The position numbers were made by a program, and so were the translations under genes. The notes beneath the pieces were generated by a model. That model was given only the letters and a program-made list of their open reading frames with translations. It did not search any database and was not told the DNA's origin. Of a stretch of DNA of 64,000 nucleotides, positions 8,344 through 16,339 are shown in pieces (the first letter of the stretch is position 1; each line of letters begins with the position of its first letter). The stretch spans positions 35,016-99,015 of the IMG/VR virus record IMGVR_UViG_3300027747_004722. One strand, written 5' to 3'. This DNA is from a virus.

Positions 8344-9093
8344 TCAGTAGACCTGCAGCTGCAGGTTTTCGGATATGAAGCTGTTCTCGCCGAACTGGAG
8401 CTCGAACCACACGTTGTATATCCCGCAGTCCATGCCGAGCTCCACGGTGTCTAGGAAGAAGTAGGCCTCCGTGTCCCTGCGGTACTCCACGTCCGCCCCC
8501 TCGACCACCATCCGCAGGTCCCTCTCCTTGGGAACGCACTCCCCGCACGCCTTCTCGACGGATATCTTTATGGGGCTGGCCACGGCGAGGTTCATGTAGT
8601 ACCTGTCCATGTCCGACGCCCTCGGCACGTTCGGCACCACCTCGATGGTGAGCCATCTCCTCTCGCCCTTCCGTACCCTGTTGGGCCTGAAGCCGTACGA
8701 GAAGTCGTACACAACGGGCATGTCGGACGCGTACCACAGATCCGACAGCACGGAGAACTGGTTTGTCACTGTCCCGGACTGGTTCTGGCTGAACCTCACG
8801 TCCCACACATCGATGTACGTGCCAACCGTGAACACCTCCGACTCGAGAACCACGGCGACCTTGTAGTGGCCCCCGAACGGGTCTCCGACCTCCTCGATGT
8901 CCCCCGGCCCTATCTCCGCGACCAGCCTTCTGCCCTCGGGGTTGTCCTCCGTGGCGCAGGTCTGGTCGATCTGGTAGACGGAGACCTTGTCGACGCTCTC
9001 GACCGCGCTCCTCTGGTTCGAGTTGTAGGTGAAAAGACGCAGGCTGATCTCGTCGCCCACGACCGGGTTCTGGTTTCTTTCCTTGGTCGCCAA
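8344..9093 (-). CDS. Putative structural (virion) protein, beta-sandwich type
   Basis: 249 aa, beta-rich, starting with TTG just 5 nt after a strong AGGAGG. Repeated strand patterns (HYKVAVVLESEVFTVGTYIDVWDV, YNVWFELQFGENSF) suggest Ig-like or beta-sandwich domains typical of baseplate or virion decoration proteins. It lies downstream of the gp26-like gene in the same operon. No specific homologue was recognised. Confidence 0.6.
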   Translation of the reverse strand: MATKERNQNPVVGDEISLRLFTYNSNQRSAVESVDKVSVYQIDQTCATEDNPEGRRLVAEIGPGDIEEVGDPFGGHYKVAVVLESEVFTVGTYIDVWDVRFSQNQSGTVTNQFSVLSDLWYASDMPVVYDFSYGFRPNRVRKGERRWLTIEVVPNVPRASDMDRYYMNLAVASPIKISVEKACGECVPKERDLRMVVEGADVEYRRDTEAYFFLDTVELGMDCGIYNVWFELQFGENSFISENLQLQVY

Positions 9094-9095
9094 CT

Positions 9096-9260
9096 CTACC
9101 TCCTCTTAGCCTTCTTGCGTGCGGACTCCATGGCCTCGTTCTCCCTCTCCTTCTGCTTGATGAAGCGGTCTATCATCCACTTCCTCTCGTTTATGGGCAA
9201 AGACAGAAAATTGTCCCTGCTCTGGCGCATGTGGTACATGAAGAAGAACATCTCCTCCAT
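9096..9260 (-). CDS. Small hub-assembly candidate (gp51 position)
   Basis: 54 aa starting MEEMFFFMYHMRQ and ending in a very basic helix (ARKKAKRR). It lies just downstream of the gp26-like gene. In T4 the gene after 26 is 51, a small baseplate-hub assembly factor, so position suggests that role; sequence alone does not prove it. Its stop region carries the Shine-Dalgarno of the next gene. Confidence 0.55.
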   Translation of the reverse strand: MEEMFFFMYHMRQSRDNFLSLPINERKWMIDRFIKQKERENEAMESARKKAKRR

Positions 9261-9277
9261 GAGGTTGTTCCAGAGGG

Positions 9278-10375
9278 CTAGGCTTGAGTCTTCGACATCG
9301 TCCCCGCCTTTTTCTTTGCCCGAGGGAAGAAAAAATTTGACTCGAGCGGAAGCTCGATCTCGAAGTCACGCAGGCTGTACGGGTTGGTGATGGCCACCTT
9401 GGTGTCGACTCCGAACGGAGGCTCGTTCACCACGGTCCTGAGGTACGCCACGTCCTGTATCGGCAGCTTCTTGAGCAGGGTCTGGATCTCGCTCTTGTCG
9501 GTGAGTCCCTCGACCTCCTCGATGAGGTGGGCCGTCCTGTAGAGGAGCGTGTCGTCCGCCTGTCCGGAAAGGTCGAAGTTCTTGGCTCTTCGCTCCCTGT
9601 ACTCCTGGATGACCTGCTCGTCCTTGCCGACCGCCAGGCGGTACCGGAACCTGTACCCCGTGACCGGCAGCACGTCCTCAAGGTTATCAGAGCCGAACTC
9701 CGCCTTGCAGTAGTCGACGAAGAGGTCGTTGAGGTTGATCGTGGTGGCGAACGTCTGGTCCGTCTCCGGGTCCCTGACCTCCACGTCGTACTCCGGGGTG
9801 TACGATATGCCCCTGAGGTAGATCAGCATGTAGGTCCTGTCCTGCGTCAGGAAGTTCGCGGAGTCGTAGTTCTCCTTCATGCACCTGTTGAATATCATGT
9901 TGATGGCCTGGCCCTTCTTCACGAACCGAGGCGTGGCCAGGATCTCCTCCTCCTCGCCCGTCATCGGCCTGATGTGGACTACGCCGTCGGCCGGACCGTC
10001 CTCGCCGGTGTAGAACTTGCCCTTCGAGGGGAGCTCGATCTTCTCGTAGACCATGTTCCCGCGGGTGCCGATCCCGGCGATGAGCTCCTCGAGCTTGCCG
10101 CTTCCGGTGACCCTCATCTCCTGGCCCTTCGCCGGGGCCTGCGCGGTGGAACCCCCACGGACTGCCCTCTTGAAGGCCTCCGGGATGTTGCCCTTGACCC
10201 TCTGGGCGATCTCGCCCTGCGGCTCCTGGAAGTCGTCGCCCACCTCCTCGGCGGCCTTCCTCCTCATGGCGGCCATGGCCTCCAGCTGCTCTGAGGCCGC
10301 CGCCTGCGTTTCCTCCTGCGAAATCTCTTCCTGCGAAATCTGCCTCTTCTGCTGTCTGAACGAGTCGTCGGCCAT
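9278..10375 (-). CDS. gp26: Baseplate hub subunit, gp26-like
   Basis: 365 aa from the ATG at 10375 (preceded by GAGGGAG). The N-terminal 100 residues are charged and Gln/Glu-rich. The central part matches the T4-like gp26 hub family: ELPSKGKFYTGEDG, then HIRPMTGEEEEIL, and a region on incorporation of ligands (INMIFNRCM...LIYLRGISYTPEYDV). Probably a central baseplate component in the tail-assembly operon reading leftward. The extended N-terminus is longer than in T4. Confidence 0.8.
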   Translation of the reverse strand: MADDSFRQQKRQISQEEISQEETQAAASEQLEAMAAMRRKAAEEVGDDFQEPQGEIAQRVKGNIPEAFKRAVRGGSTAQAPAKGQEMRVTGSGKLEELIAGIGTRGNMVYEKIELPSKGKFYTGEDGPADGVVHIRPMTGEEEEILATPRFVKKGQAINMIFNRCMKENYDSANFLTQDRTYMLIYLRGISYTPEYDVEVRDPETDQTFATTINLNDLFVDYCKAEFGSDNLEDVLPVTGYRFRYRLAVGKDEQVIQEYRERRAKNFDLSGQADDTLLYRTAHLIEEVEGLTDKSEIQTLLKKLPIQDVAYLRTVVNEPPFGVDTKVAITNPYSLRDFEIELPLESNFFFPRAKKKAGTMSKTQA

Positions 10376-10487
10376 TTTTTCTCCCTCTTTAATTGGACTT
10401 TGGTTGGTGTGCATCGGATGTCGGAGTCGCGCGATCGAACCGACGATCCATCAACTACATTAGTGAGGCGAAACAAAAACTGTCACG

Positions 10488-10868
10488 ATGGAAACTTCAC
10501 GCGACCCGATCAGGCTAGGCTTCAAGAACGCGGAAAGCCTGATTTTCGAGGACGATTCCGCATGGAGGCGGATGCCGGAGATGAGGCGCTTCAGGGACCA
10601 GTGGGCGGTCAGCCGGCTGAGTCCCTCCCTCAGGCCCACGGGCCGGGCGGCGATCCTCGACTTCCTTGACTCCGCCGGGCCGGAGCAGGAGGCGGCGCTT
10701 TCGGAGCACTTCGGAAGGGCCGTTACTATCGATAAGGTCGACAGGAACTCCGTGCTGAACATAGAGTTCGAGGCCGACTGCCCGCCCGACCTGGAGGACA
10801 TGTCGAGGTATTCGGGCTTCGGATCGTTCCTCAAAGGCAACAGGCTTTACCTGACATTCTGGAGATGA
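10488..10868 (+). CDS. Hypothetical protein
   Basis: 126 aa, mixed alpha/beta, divergent from the gp26-like operon. No domain recognised. Its stop overlaps the next start (ATGA), making it first in a four-gene chain. Confidence 0.6.
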   Translation: METSRDPIRLGFKNAESLIFEDDSAWRRMPEMRRFRDQWAVSRLSPSLRPTGRAAILDFLDSAGPEQEAALSEHFGRAVTIDKVDRNSVLNIEFEADCPPDLEDMSRYSGFGSFLKGNRLYLTFWR

Positions 10869-11194
10869 GCATGTCCGACATCGCGAGGATAGTTATATTT
10901 TCATTGGCCACCATAGGTCTCACAAACATGATCGTGGACCCGGCCGCCATAATGAAGCCCCTCCGTGACCTCATAGACAGGCGGGGGCATCCGTGGCTCT
11001 CCAAGCTCGTGTCCTGCTACCAGTGCTCCGGCACCTGGGTCGGCTTCCTGTGCGGCTACCTCATCGTGGGCCGCGAGCCGGAGACGGTGTTCGCCTGCGG
11101 AATGGCCGGGAGCTACCTGGCAACCATGTCGGCCACCTACACGAACTACCTAGAGGCCCGAAGCATCATCGGCGTAGAAGAAAATGCCGAGTAG
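10865..11194 (+). CDS. Membrane protein with CxxC motif (DUF1360-like)
   Basis: 109 aa with about three hydrophobic segments. CYQCSGTWVGFLCGY sits at the start of the second, as in small DUF1360-type membrane proteins. Probably inner-membrane; role unknown. Coupled to its upstream neighbour and overlapping the next gene by 11 bases. Confidence 0.65.
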   Translation: MSMSDIARIVIFSLATIGLTNMIVDPAAIMKPLRDLIDRRGHPWLSKLVSCYQCSGTWVGFLCGYLIVGREPETVFACGMAGSYLATMSATYTNYLEARSIIGVEENAE

Positions 11195-11474
11195 CAATTC
11201 CATACTCCTTTGCCTGTCGTGCGGATGGAAGAAGGTCTGCGACCCCGACGCATCGGGCCTCCTGGAGCTGAAGAACGACTCCATGAGCTCCCGGAAGTTC
11301 AGGTGTCCTGGCTGCGGCCGGGCGATAGCCCCAAGGAGCCACCAGGACCCGCAGTCCGAAATGAACCGAAGGGCCTCCGACGAGCGAATAAAGGCCGAGA
11401 ACGAAGTGTTCATAAACGAGGTCATGGATTTCCAGAAGAATTTCATCAGGGAGTCAGAGGATGGCGACAAGTAA
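11184..11474 (+). CDS. Zinc-ribbon protein
   Basis: 96 aa. CLSCGWKKVC and CPGCGRAI form a four-cysteine zinc ribbon in the first 50 residues, followed by a charged helix. It overlaps both neighbours, as expected in a compact phage operon. Function unknown. Confidence 0.65.
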   Translation: MPSSNSILLCLSCGWKKVCDPDASGLLELKNDSMSSRKFRCPGCGRAIAPRSHQDPQSEMNRRASDERIKAENEVFINEVMDFQKNFIRESEDGDK

Positions 11475-11844
11475 AATCACCCTCCAGGACGTGAAGAAGG
11501 CCCTGAAGGACTCCCGCTTCAGACTGTCGCTCCCAAAGGAGCTCGGCCCGCAGGTCGAAGAATTCCTCAACAACCCAGGGTGCGCATGCCACACCCCCCT
11601 GTACCGCAGAATCATCAAGGATTGCTCCGAGCAGCTGTCCAGGTACTTCCCGGGGATGAAGGTGCCCGAACACGACGAGGACATACGGAGGCTTGCCGAG
11701 AACCACTGGAGCGTCATCAGCTGCCACATAGACGAGCTGGAGTCCAAGCTGGCCAAGCTCGGCCCGGGCAGGAAGCAGTTGGACGTGGCAAGGTGGGAGG
11801 ACCAGGTTACGGTGGTCATCAACGATCTAGACGTCGTATTTTAG
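11461..11844 (+). CDS. Hypothetical protein
   Basis: 127 aa, mainly helical, with a Cys/His cluster (GCACHTPLYRR). No family recognised. Last gene of the 10488-11844 operon; its end overlaps a convergent gene. Confidence 0.55.
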   Translation: MATSKITLQDVKKALKDSRFRLSLPKELGPQVEEFLNNPGCACHTPLYRRIIKDCSEQLSRYFPGMKVPEHDEDIRRLAENHWSVISCHIDELESKLAKLGPGRKQLDVARWEDQVTVVINDLDVVF

Positions 11845-12075
11845 GAAGTCGAGAGCCTGCAGCTCCTCCTGCCTCGTCCTCGGCGCCAACCTGCACGCCA
11901 CGACCCTGCGGCTGCAGTACACATTCATGGACTCCAGGAACGCATCCCGCCTGCCGTACTCCAGCATCACGGACGAACACAGATCCCTGGCATCAGACGA
12001 GTTCTGAGCCTCGACCTCGGCAACTTCCTCGCACGACGGATTCTCGTACTGTATGAGCAGCCTGAACTTCAGCAA
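11827..12075 (-). CDS. Hypothetical protein with late-type promoter
   Basis: 82 aa from TTG at 12075, chosen because AAGGAGG lies 5 nt upstream; a GTG at 12093 would leave no ribosome site. An ATAAATA box lies a little further upstream, around 12110. Protein begins LKFRLLIQY. No family recognised. Confidence 0.55.
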   Translation of the reverse strand: MLKFRLLIQYENPSCEEVAEVEAQNSSDARDLCSSVMLEYGRRDAFLESMNVYCSRRVVACRLAPRTRQEELQALDFLKYDV

Positions 12076-12106
12076 TGCAGCCTCCTTGTGCACGACCCAT
12101 AGTTAT

Positions 12107-13048
12107 TTATGGCTGCCGATTTCTTTTGGGGGCGACCAAAAACGATCCCCCCACGGCCTTGCGGCACTTTTCTTCCATTAGGGACGGATAGGACTCGTAT
12201 TTGGATATCTCTATGGGGAACGAGTCGTCGTTTCTCCGCCTCTTCCCGGCGATCCTTGCGTTCTGGTACATTTCCATCGCCCTTCTGTACTCCCCGCGCG
12301 AACAGAGCATGTCCCCAAGGAGACACCAGAACTCCGCGAAAGAAGGGTGATAGAACAGGCACTCTATCGCCCTCTGGTACGCCCGTCTTGAATCCCCCTC
12401 TATGAACTCCTGCCTCGCGAGGTAATAGTTCATCAGAACTTGCGAGTCGTCGCGTCCCGATGCGAGGTTTAGGTACTTGGTCGCCTCGACCATGAACTCC
12501 CGACCACGGCCCTCGGCCAGAAGACAGCACGCGAGGTAGTAGTAGGGATCGGGCGAGGTGGGCTTCCTCGCGGCCCACCGCCTACAGGCCTCCGTGTTCT
12601 GGCCCCTGTTGTCCGGCTGCCCTTCGGAGACTACCACGACGCTCGGGTCGACCACGGCCCCAGAGCCCACCACTGTCTCGAAAACCGGGTTCTCGAACCT
12701 GCCGCGGTCCCAGAGCCTCACCTGCTTGGAAACGTATCCTCCCGACACCACATAGAACGACCGCGACCCTTCCATGGATCCGACCGCCTCCGCCCCCCTC
12801 GCTATCCTCTCCCACGGCTCGAGATACATGTTCGGGCCCTCCGAACAGAGCCCGTTGCGAACATCGGACATGTCCCCGCCGTCCCCAACGGCCACCAGTT
12901 CGGCACCCATACTTCTGGCGATGTGCGGGGTGTCGTCGCTGGAACCCATGTCCCCCACGATCACCCTGCCGCCCACACGGGCCGCGGACTCAAGGCACGC
13001 CGATATGGTCTTCGCGTTGTTCCTCGTCAGGACTTGTATGGTCAGCAC
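12107..13048 (-). CDS. Family-2-like glycosyltransferase with TPR-like C-terminus
   Basis: 313 aa starting from GTG 13048 after a GGAGAGG ribosome site. The N-terminus fits a GT-A nucleotide-sugar fold: IQVLTRNNAKTISACLESA, then VGDMGSSDDT (Asp-containing strand). The C-terminal third has helical repeats (EFWCLLGDMLCSRGEYRRAMEMYQNA) like TPRs. Probably transfers a sugar to a protein, DNA base or host glycan. A second glycosyltransferase-like gene lies nearby (13453). Confidence 0.75.
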   Translation of the reverse strand: MLTIQVLTRNNAKTISACLESAARVGGRVIVGDMGSSDDTPHIARSMGAELVAVGDGGDMSDVRNGLCSEGPNMYLEPWERIARGAEAVGSMEGSRSFYVVSGGYVSKQVRLWDRGRFENPVFETVVGSGAVVDPSVVVVSEGQPDNRGQNTEACRRWAARKPTSPDPYYYLACCLLAEGRGREFMVEATKYLNLASGRDDSQVLMNYYLARQEFIEGDSRRAYQRAIECLFYHPSFAEFWCLLGDMLCSRGEYRRAMEMYQNARIAGKRRRNDDSFPIEISKYESYPSLMEEKCRKAVGGSFLVAPKRNRQP

Positions 13049-13211
13049 CGAACCTCTCCGAAACAAGAAAACGAACGACCTCGGCCTCGTCCCCCATGCC
13101 CGTGGAGTCGTAGTACGAGGCCAGGTCTTCGTAGCCCTTTCGGGCCCACGGCCTTTCCATGATGAGCTCAACCGCCTCGGCGGCGCGCTCTATTGATCGC
13201 ATTCCCTGCAT
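12990..13211 (-). CDS. Small helical hypothetical protein
   Basis: 73 aa, Ala/Glu-rich helices (RSIERAAEAVELIMERPWARKGYEDLA), resembling a TPR-like fragment. It overlaps the glycosyltransferase start by 59 bases and the upstream gene by 22. Alternative start ATG 13202. It may cooperate with the glycosyltransferase. Confidence 0.5.
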   Translation of the reverse strand: MQGMRSIERAAEAVELIMERPWARKGYEDLASYYDSTGMGDEAEVVRFLVSERFGADHTSPDEEQREDHIGVP

Positions 13212-13408
13212 ACGCCAAGTATCCGCCTCCAGAAGGGGCATTCTGGCGGGGGGTTGACCGGCCAGCACGAACAGCAGGTCTTATCGTCTATGAACTGCTG
13301 GTTCTCGTCCCTCAGCGCCCTCTCCAAAGCGTTCGATATTTCGTCGTCCGTGAGAAGGAGGTCTATGCATCTCCCGTCAACGGTGATCGTAGTGTGCCTA
13401 AAAGACAT
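13190..13408 (-). CDS. Small Cys-rich hypothetical protein
   Basis: 72 aa from an ATG with AGAGG upstream. The C-terminal half has TCCSCW and VCRECD cysteines, a possible zinc site. First gene of the leftward glycosyltransferase operon. Confidence 0.55.
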   Translation of the reverse strand: MSFRHTTITVDGRCIDLLLTDDEISNALERALRDENQQFIDDKTCCSCWPVNPPPECPFWRRILGVCRECDQ

Positions 13409-13452
13409 TTTTACCTCTGAAAAATGGTTAGTAACCCTATCTTATATGAGCG

Positions 13453-14325
13453 ATGAACTTCAAAAATTGCGCCCCGCTTCGGAATAGGCATGTTAACGAG
13501 GCACCATGGAGGGGCTCTTGCGTCCGCAAGCCATGGGAATACAGGGTGACGGCCGTCATACCGGTCATGGACACCCCGGAATCCCTGGAGCTTTGCGTCG
13601 GTATACTCAGGCTCCAGACCGAAAAGCCTTACATAGTCGTCGTGGACACGGGGAGCGAGAGCCACCATCTCGAGCGAATACTCGACATGCACGCCGACGA
13701 CCTAGAGGTCCACTGCGTCAGGCAGAACGGCACCCTGCACCCCTCCGACCCCGTCTGTGTCGCGCTGGACCTGGCGCAGAGCATGTGCAGGACCGAGTAC
13801 ATGTTCTCCACCCACTCCGACGCCTTCCTCATGAGGCGGGACTTTGTGGAGTGGGCTCTATCCATGTGCGGGGAGGAGGAGGCCGGACTATCGCCCGTGG
13901 TCGGCTACGAGATCAGCCCGAGGAACCACGACGACTGGAAAGGGATGATCAGCCACACCGCCACCATGTACCACATGCCTACGCTCGACCGCATAGGCTT
14001 CGGGTGGAGCATGAGGCGACTGGCCGCCATGTGCGGCCTCCCCAGCCAGGAGCCACACCCGGAGAGACCGAACTGGCCCGACACGGAGACCCTGGGGAAC
14101 ATGATATTGAGGGAACACGGGGTGCGAACCAAGATCATAGGATCCGAGGCCAACTTCACCAGGAACACCGACGAAAACATAGATCACGCAAGGAGCATAA
14201 CGCTGGGCAAGCTATACGCCCCCGACTACCACCGAGTTGCGTCCGAATGGTTCAAGGACGCGATGGAAAAAGCCCGATCTAGGATCGAGGACTGGACGCG
14301 TAACGACGAAACAGGAGAAAAGTGA
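13453..14325 (+). CDS. Glycosyltransferase-like protein (GT-A fold)
   Basis: 290 aa. After a short lead, YRVTAVIPVMDTPESLELCVGIL and IVVVDTGSESHH look like the first strands of a family-2-type GT-A fold, and YMFSTHSDAF holds an HSD in place of the usual DxD. The second half has aromatic and His-rich segments. A TATATG-like box lies 4 nt before the ATG, so the mRNA may be leaderless. The 3' end is coupled to the late sigma gene. Confidence 0.65.
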   Translation: MNFKNCAPLRNRHVNEAPWRGSCVRKPWEYRVTAVIPVMDTPESLELCVGILRLQTEKPYIVVVDTGSESHHLERILDMHADDLEVHCVRQNGTLHPSDPVCVALDLAQSMCRTEYMFSTHSDAFLMRRDFVEWALSMCGEEEAGLSPVVGYEISPRNHDDWKGMISHTATMYHMPTLDRIGFGWSMRRLAAMCGLPSQEPHPERPNWPDTETLGNMILREHGVRTKIIGSEANFTRNTDENIDHARSITLGKLYAPDYHRVASEWFKDAMEKARSRIEDWTRNDETGEK

Positions 14326-14858
14326 ACGAGTACATAAACAACAAAAACCTAGAGCGACTCATAAACACATTCCAGGAGTCAAAAAGGAAGCAGGACAGGC
14401 TCGGGATGCTCATAGCCGACATCAGGGAGACGATATCGAGGAAGACGGTTCGGAACCTGGACGCCTCCCCGAACGAAGATTCGTTGAGTTCCAAGATGAC
14501 TTCCTTGAGCGAGTGCTCCGCCACATACGAGGAATCCAAGCAGAAACTAGCCGTGGCCTTCTTCACCCTCTCCGAGAACATAGTCAGGTACGCCAAGTTC
14601 CAACTCATAGACGCGGACGACGCGATCCAGGAGGGGGCGATGATATGCTTCGACAAGATAAACAGGTTCGATTCGCGCAAGGGCAAGGCCTTCAACTACA
14701 TGACCACCTGCATATTGAACCACTTCCGCCAGCTTTACAGAACCGCAAGAAACTACAACGAATTAAAGAAAAAGTACCTAAACCACATACAGTTCATTGA
14801 GGGGAACTCCGTATTCAAGAACGGAAGGCAGATGTTCGACCCGAACGGACACCATTGA
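14322..14858 (+). CDS. gp55: Late-promoter sigma factor, gp55-like
   Basis: 178 aa from GTG 14322 (AGGAGAAAA before it; overlaps the previous stop). The middle contains a sigma-70 region-2 signature: IDADDAIQEGAMICFDKINRFDSRKGKAFNYMT... followed by ILNHFRQLYRTARNYNELKKKY. T4-like gp55 recognises only a -10-type TATAAATA box, which fits the TA[T/A/G]ATA boxes seen before many genes here. It has no region 4. Probably the central switch to late expression. Confidence 0.85.
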   Translation: MNEYINNKNLERLINTFQESKRKQDRLGMLIADIRETISRKTVRNLDASPNEDSLSSKMTSLSECSATYEESKQKLAVAFFTLSENIVRYAKFQLIDADDAIQEGAMICFDKINRFDSRKGKAFNYMTTCILNHFRQLYRTARNYNELKKKYLNHIQFIEGNSVFKNGRQMFDPNGHH

Positions 14859-14889
14859 TTTTATCTAGCAAAGTCTATATAATGGCTCT

Positions 14890-15114
14890 ATGAGCGGAAC
14901 AGAACACATCGAAAGGCAGGAGCTTATCAACAAGCTCATAGCCAACGGATACGGTGACGTAGTCAAGGCCCTACTCGAGGACGAGAAAAAGGTCTACACA
15001 AAAAAGGGTCGCCTCAACAAGAGCGGGGCCTGCCGAAGGCTAAACCTCAAATCAAAGCAGCTCGAGGACATGCTCGCCGAAATGAGGAACCTTCTCAAGC
15101 GGGACATGGACTAG
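14890..15114 (+). CDS. Late-transcription co-activator candidate (gp33-like)
   Basis: 74 aa helical protein with YGDVVKALLEDEKKVYTKKGRLNKSG, a pattern I recall from gp33-type RNA-polymerase-associated proteins of T4-like marine phages. Its place directly after gp55 supports a role bridging RNA polymerase and the sliding clamp at late promoters. A TATATA box lies 8 nt upstream of the ATG. It ends convergently with the tail-tube gene, sharing 4 bases. Confidence 0.55.
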   Translation: MSGTEHIERQELINKLIANGYGDVVKALLEDEKKVYTKKGRLNKSGACRRLNLKSKQLEDMLAEMRNLLKRDMD

Positions 15115-15620
15115 CAGCCTTCTATCCACGCCCTGTCGTACCGCAGCGTGAGCTCGACCACAACATACCCGGACTCGCTCATGTCGAGGTCGCCCCATTC
15201 TATGTTGTTGGGCCACGCGTTCCGTATCACCCACTTCTCCACCGTCTCTCCGCAGCCGTCGTAAAGCTCCAGATTGACGGTCCTCTTCCAGTTCCCGCCC
15301 GGCCTCTTCCATTCGGCCTTGTCGTCGCAGGTGTCGTACTGGTTCTTGAGCCATTCGAATATCGGATTCTTGTTCCTCTTCAGGTCGAACAGGGTGATCT
15401 GTATGGGCTTCCAGTCCGGCTTCCCGGCAAAGTATACTGTCTCGTTCAGGTGCTGCGCCTCTATCTCCTTGAAGCTGAGGCTTGGCCTCGCGGCCTTGTC
15501 GGGGGGGAGCATGCTGGCCCCCTCGCCCACCACGCCGTCGATGCGGAACATCCACCTGAACTTGCGTTTGAAGCACACGTCCATCCCGCCAAGGACGCCC
15601 ATGCCCATGTTTCTGCCCAT
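15111..15620 (-). CDS. gp19: Tail tube protein (gp19-like), copy 1
   Basis: 169 aa beginning MGRNMGMGVLGGMDV. KRKFRWMFRI, followed by PSLSFKEIEAQHLNETVYFAGK and VNLELYDGCGETVEKWVIRNAWPNNI, matches the T4-like tube family, whose beta-barrel hexamers stack into the tail tube. GGGAGG lies before the start. A longer paralogue is immediately upstream, so one may form the tube and the other an end cap. Confidence 0.85.
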   Translation of the reverse strand: MGRNMGMGVLGGMDVCFKRKFRWMFRIDGVVGEGASMLPPDKAARPSLSFKEIEAQHLNETVYFAGKPDWKPIQITLFDLKRNKNPIFEWLKNQYDTCDDKAEWKRPGGNWKRTVNLELYDGCGETVEKWVIRNAWPNNIEWGDLDMSESGYVVVELTLRYDRAWIEGC

Positions 15621-15654
15621 CGGTAAAAACCTCCCAGATATCCTAGTCGAAAAC

Positions 15655-15692
15655 CAAACAAAAAAGGCCGGCGGGAATCCCCGCCGGCCTTC
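15655..15692 (-). terminator. Rho-independent terminator
   Basis: A 12-bp GC-rich stem (15664-15675 with 15680-15691, loop AATC), followed on the minus strand by TTTTTTG. It ends the transcript of the second tail-tube gene. Confidence 0.85.
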
Positions 15693-15713
15693 TCTTTGAC
15701 CTCTGAATACGAA

Positions 15714-16304
15714 TTAGTCGACCGAAGACCCGCCCATTCCCTCGCCGCAACCGCAGCACTTGGCCGTCGGGTTCTGGCCACACTTGTTGGTGTACTTGAC
15801 GTTGGAGAACCTCAGGGTGACCTCGATCGTCATCTCGTCGGAAGACGCATAGTCAAGCTCTTGGAAGTTCACGGCCTGCGGCCAGCAGTCCATCAGCTTC
15901 CACTCCTCGAGTTCCTGTCCGCAACCGTCGTACATCGTGATGATTCCGGTTCCGCCGTAGCATCGCCTGCGGGACGACTGGGTCAGCTTCTCGTTGTCGA
16001 GGTAGTTGTATACGCTGGCCAGCCAGCCCCACAGCTCCTCGTTGCCGATACCGCTGAGGGCCGTGATGTCGTAGTACGTGACCGTCATGGACTGCCACGT
16101 TCCCTTGCCGGGGATGTAGGTCTTGGCGTTGAGGAAGTTGATCTCCGTCTCCTCGATCTCGATCTGCGGACGGGCGGCCACCTTCACAAAGCTGGCGGGG
16201 ACTCTCTTGCCCGCGTCGCGCTCCACCGCGAAGGTCCACCGGAACTTACGCTTGTGGATGACGTCGTTGCCGCCCAGGCGGCCCATACCCATGTTAATCG
16301 GCAT
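15714..16304 (-). CDS. gp19: Tail tube protein (gp19-like), copy 2
   Basis: 196 aa, clearly paralogous to the 15111-15620 protein: MPINMGMGRLGGNDVIHKRKFRWTF, PQIEIEETEINFLNAKTYIPGKG, and ITMYDGCGQELEEWKLMDCWPQAV. It has a Cys/Gly-rich C-terminal extension (KCCGCGEG) missing from copy 1. A TAGATA box at 16323-16328 and AGGAG precede it, so it has its own late promoter. Confidence 0.85.
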   Translation of the reverse strand: MPINMGMGRLGGNDVIHKRKFRWTFAVERDAGKRVPASFVKVAARPQIEIEETEINFLNAKTYIPGKGTWQSMTVTYYDITALSGIGNEELWGWLASVYNYLDNEKLTQSSRRRCYGGTGIITMYDGCGQELEEWKLMDCWPQAVNFQELDYASSDEMTIEVTLRFSNVKYTNKCGQNPTAKCCGCGEGMGGSSVD

Positions 16305-16322
16305 TTTCTTGTTCTCCTATGT

Positions 16323-16328
16323 TATCTA
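16323..16328 (-). promoter_or_regulatory. Late-type promoter box TAGATA (leadered)
   Basis: On the minus strand TAGATA lies 18 nt before the tail-tube ATG, with AGGAG in between: the leadered arrangement. Confidence 0.6.
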
Positions 16329-16339
16329 TCAAAACTCGA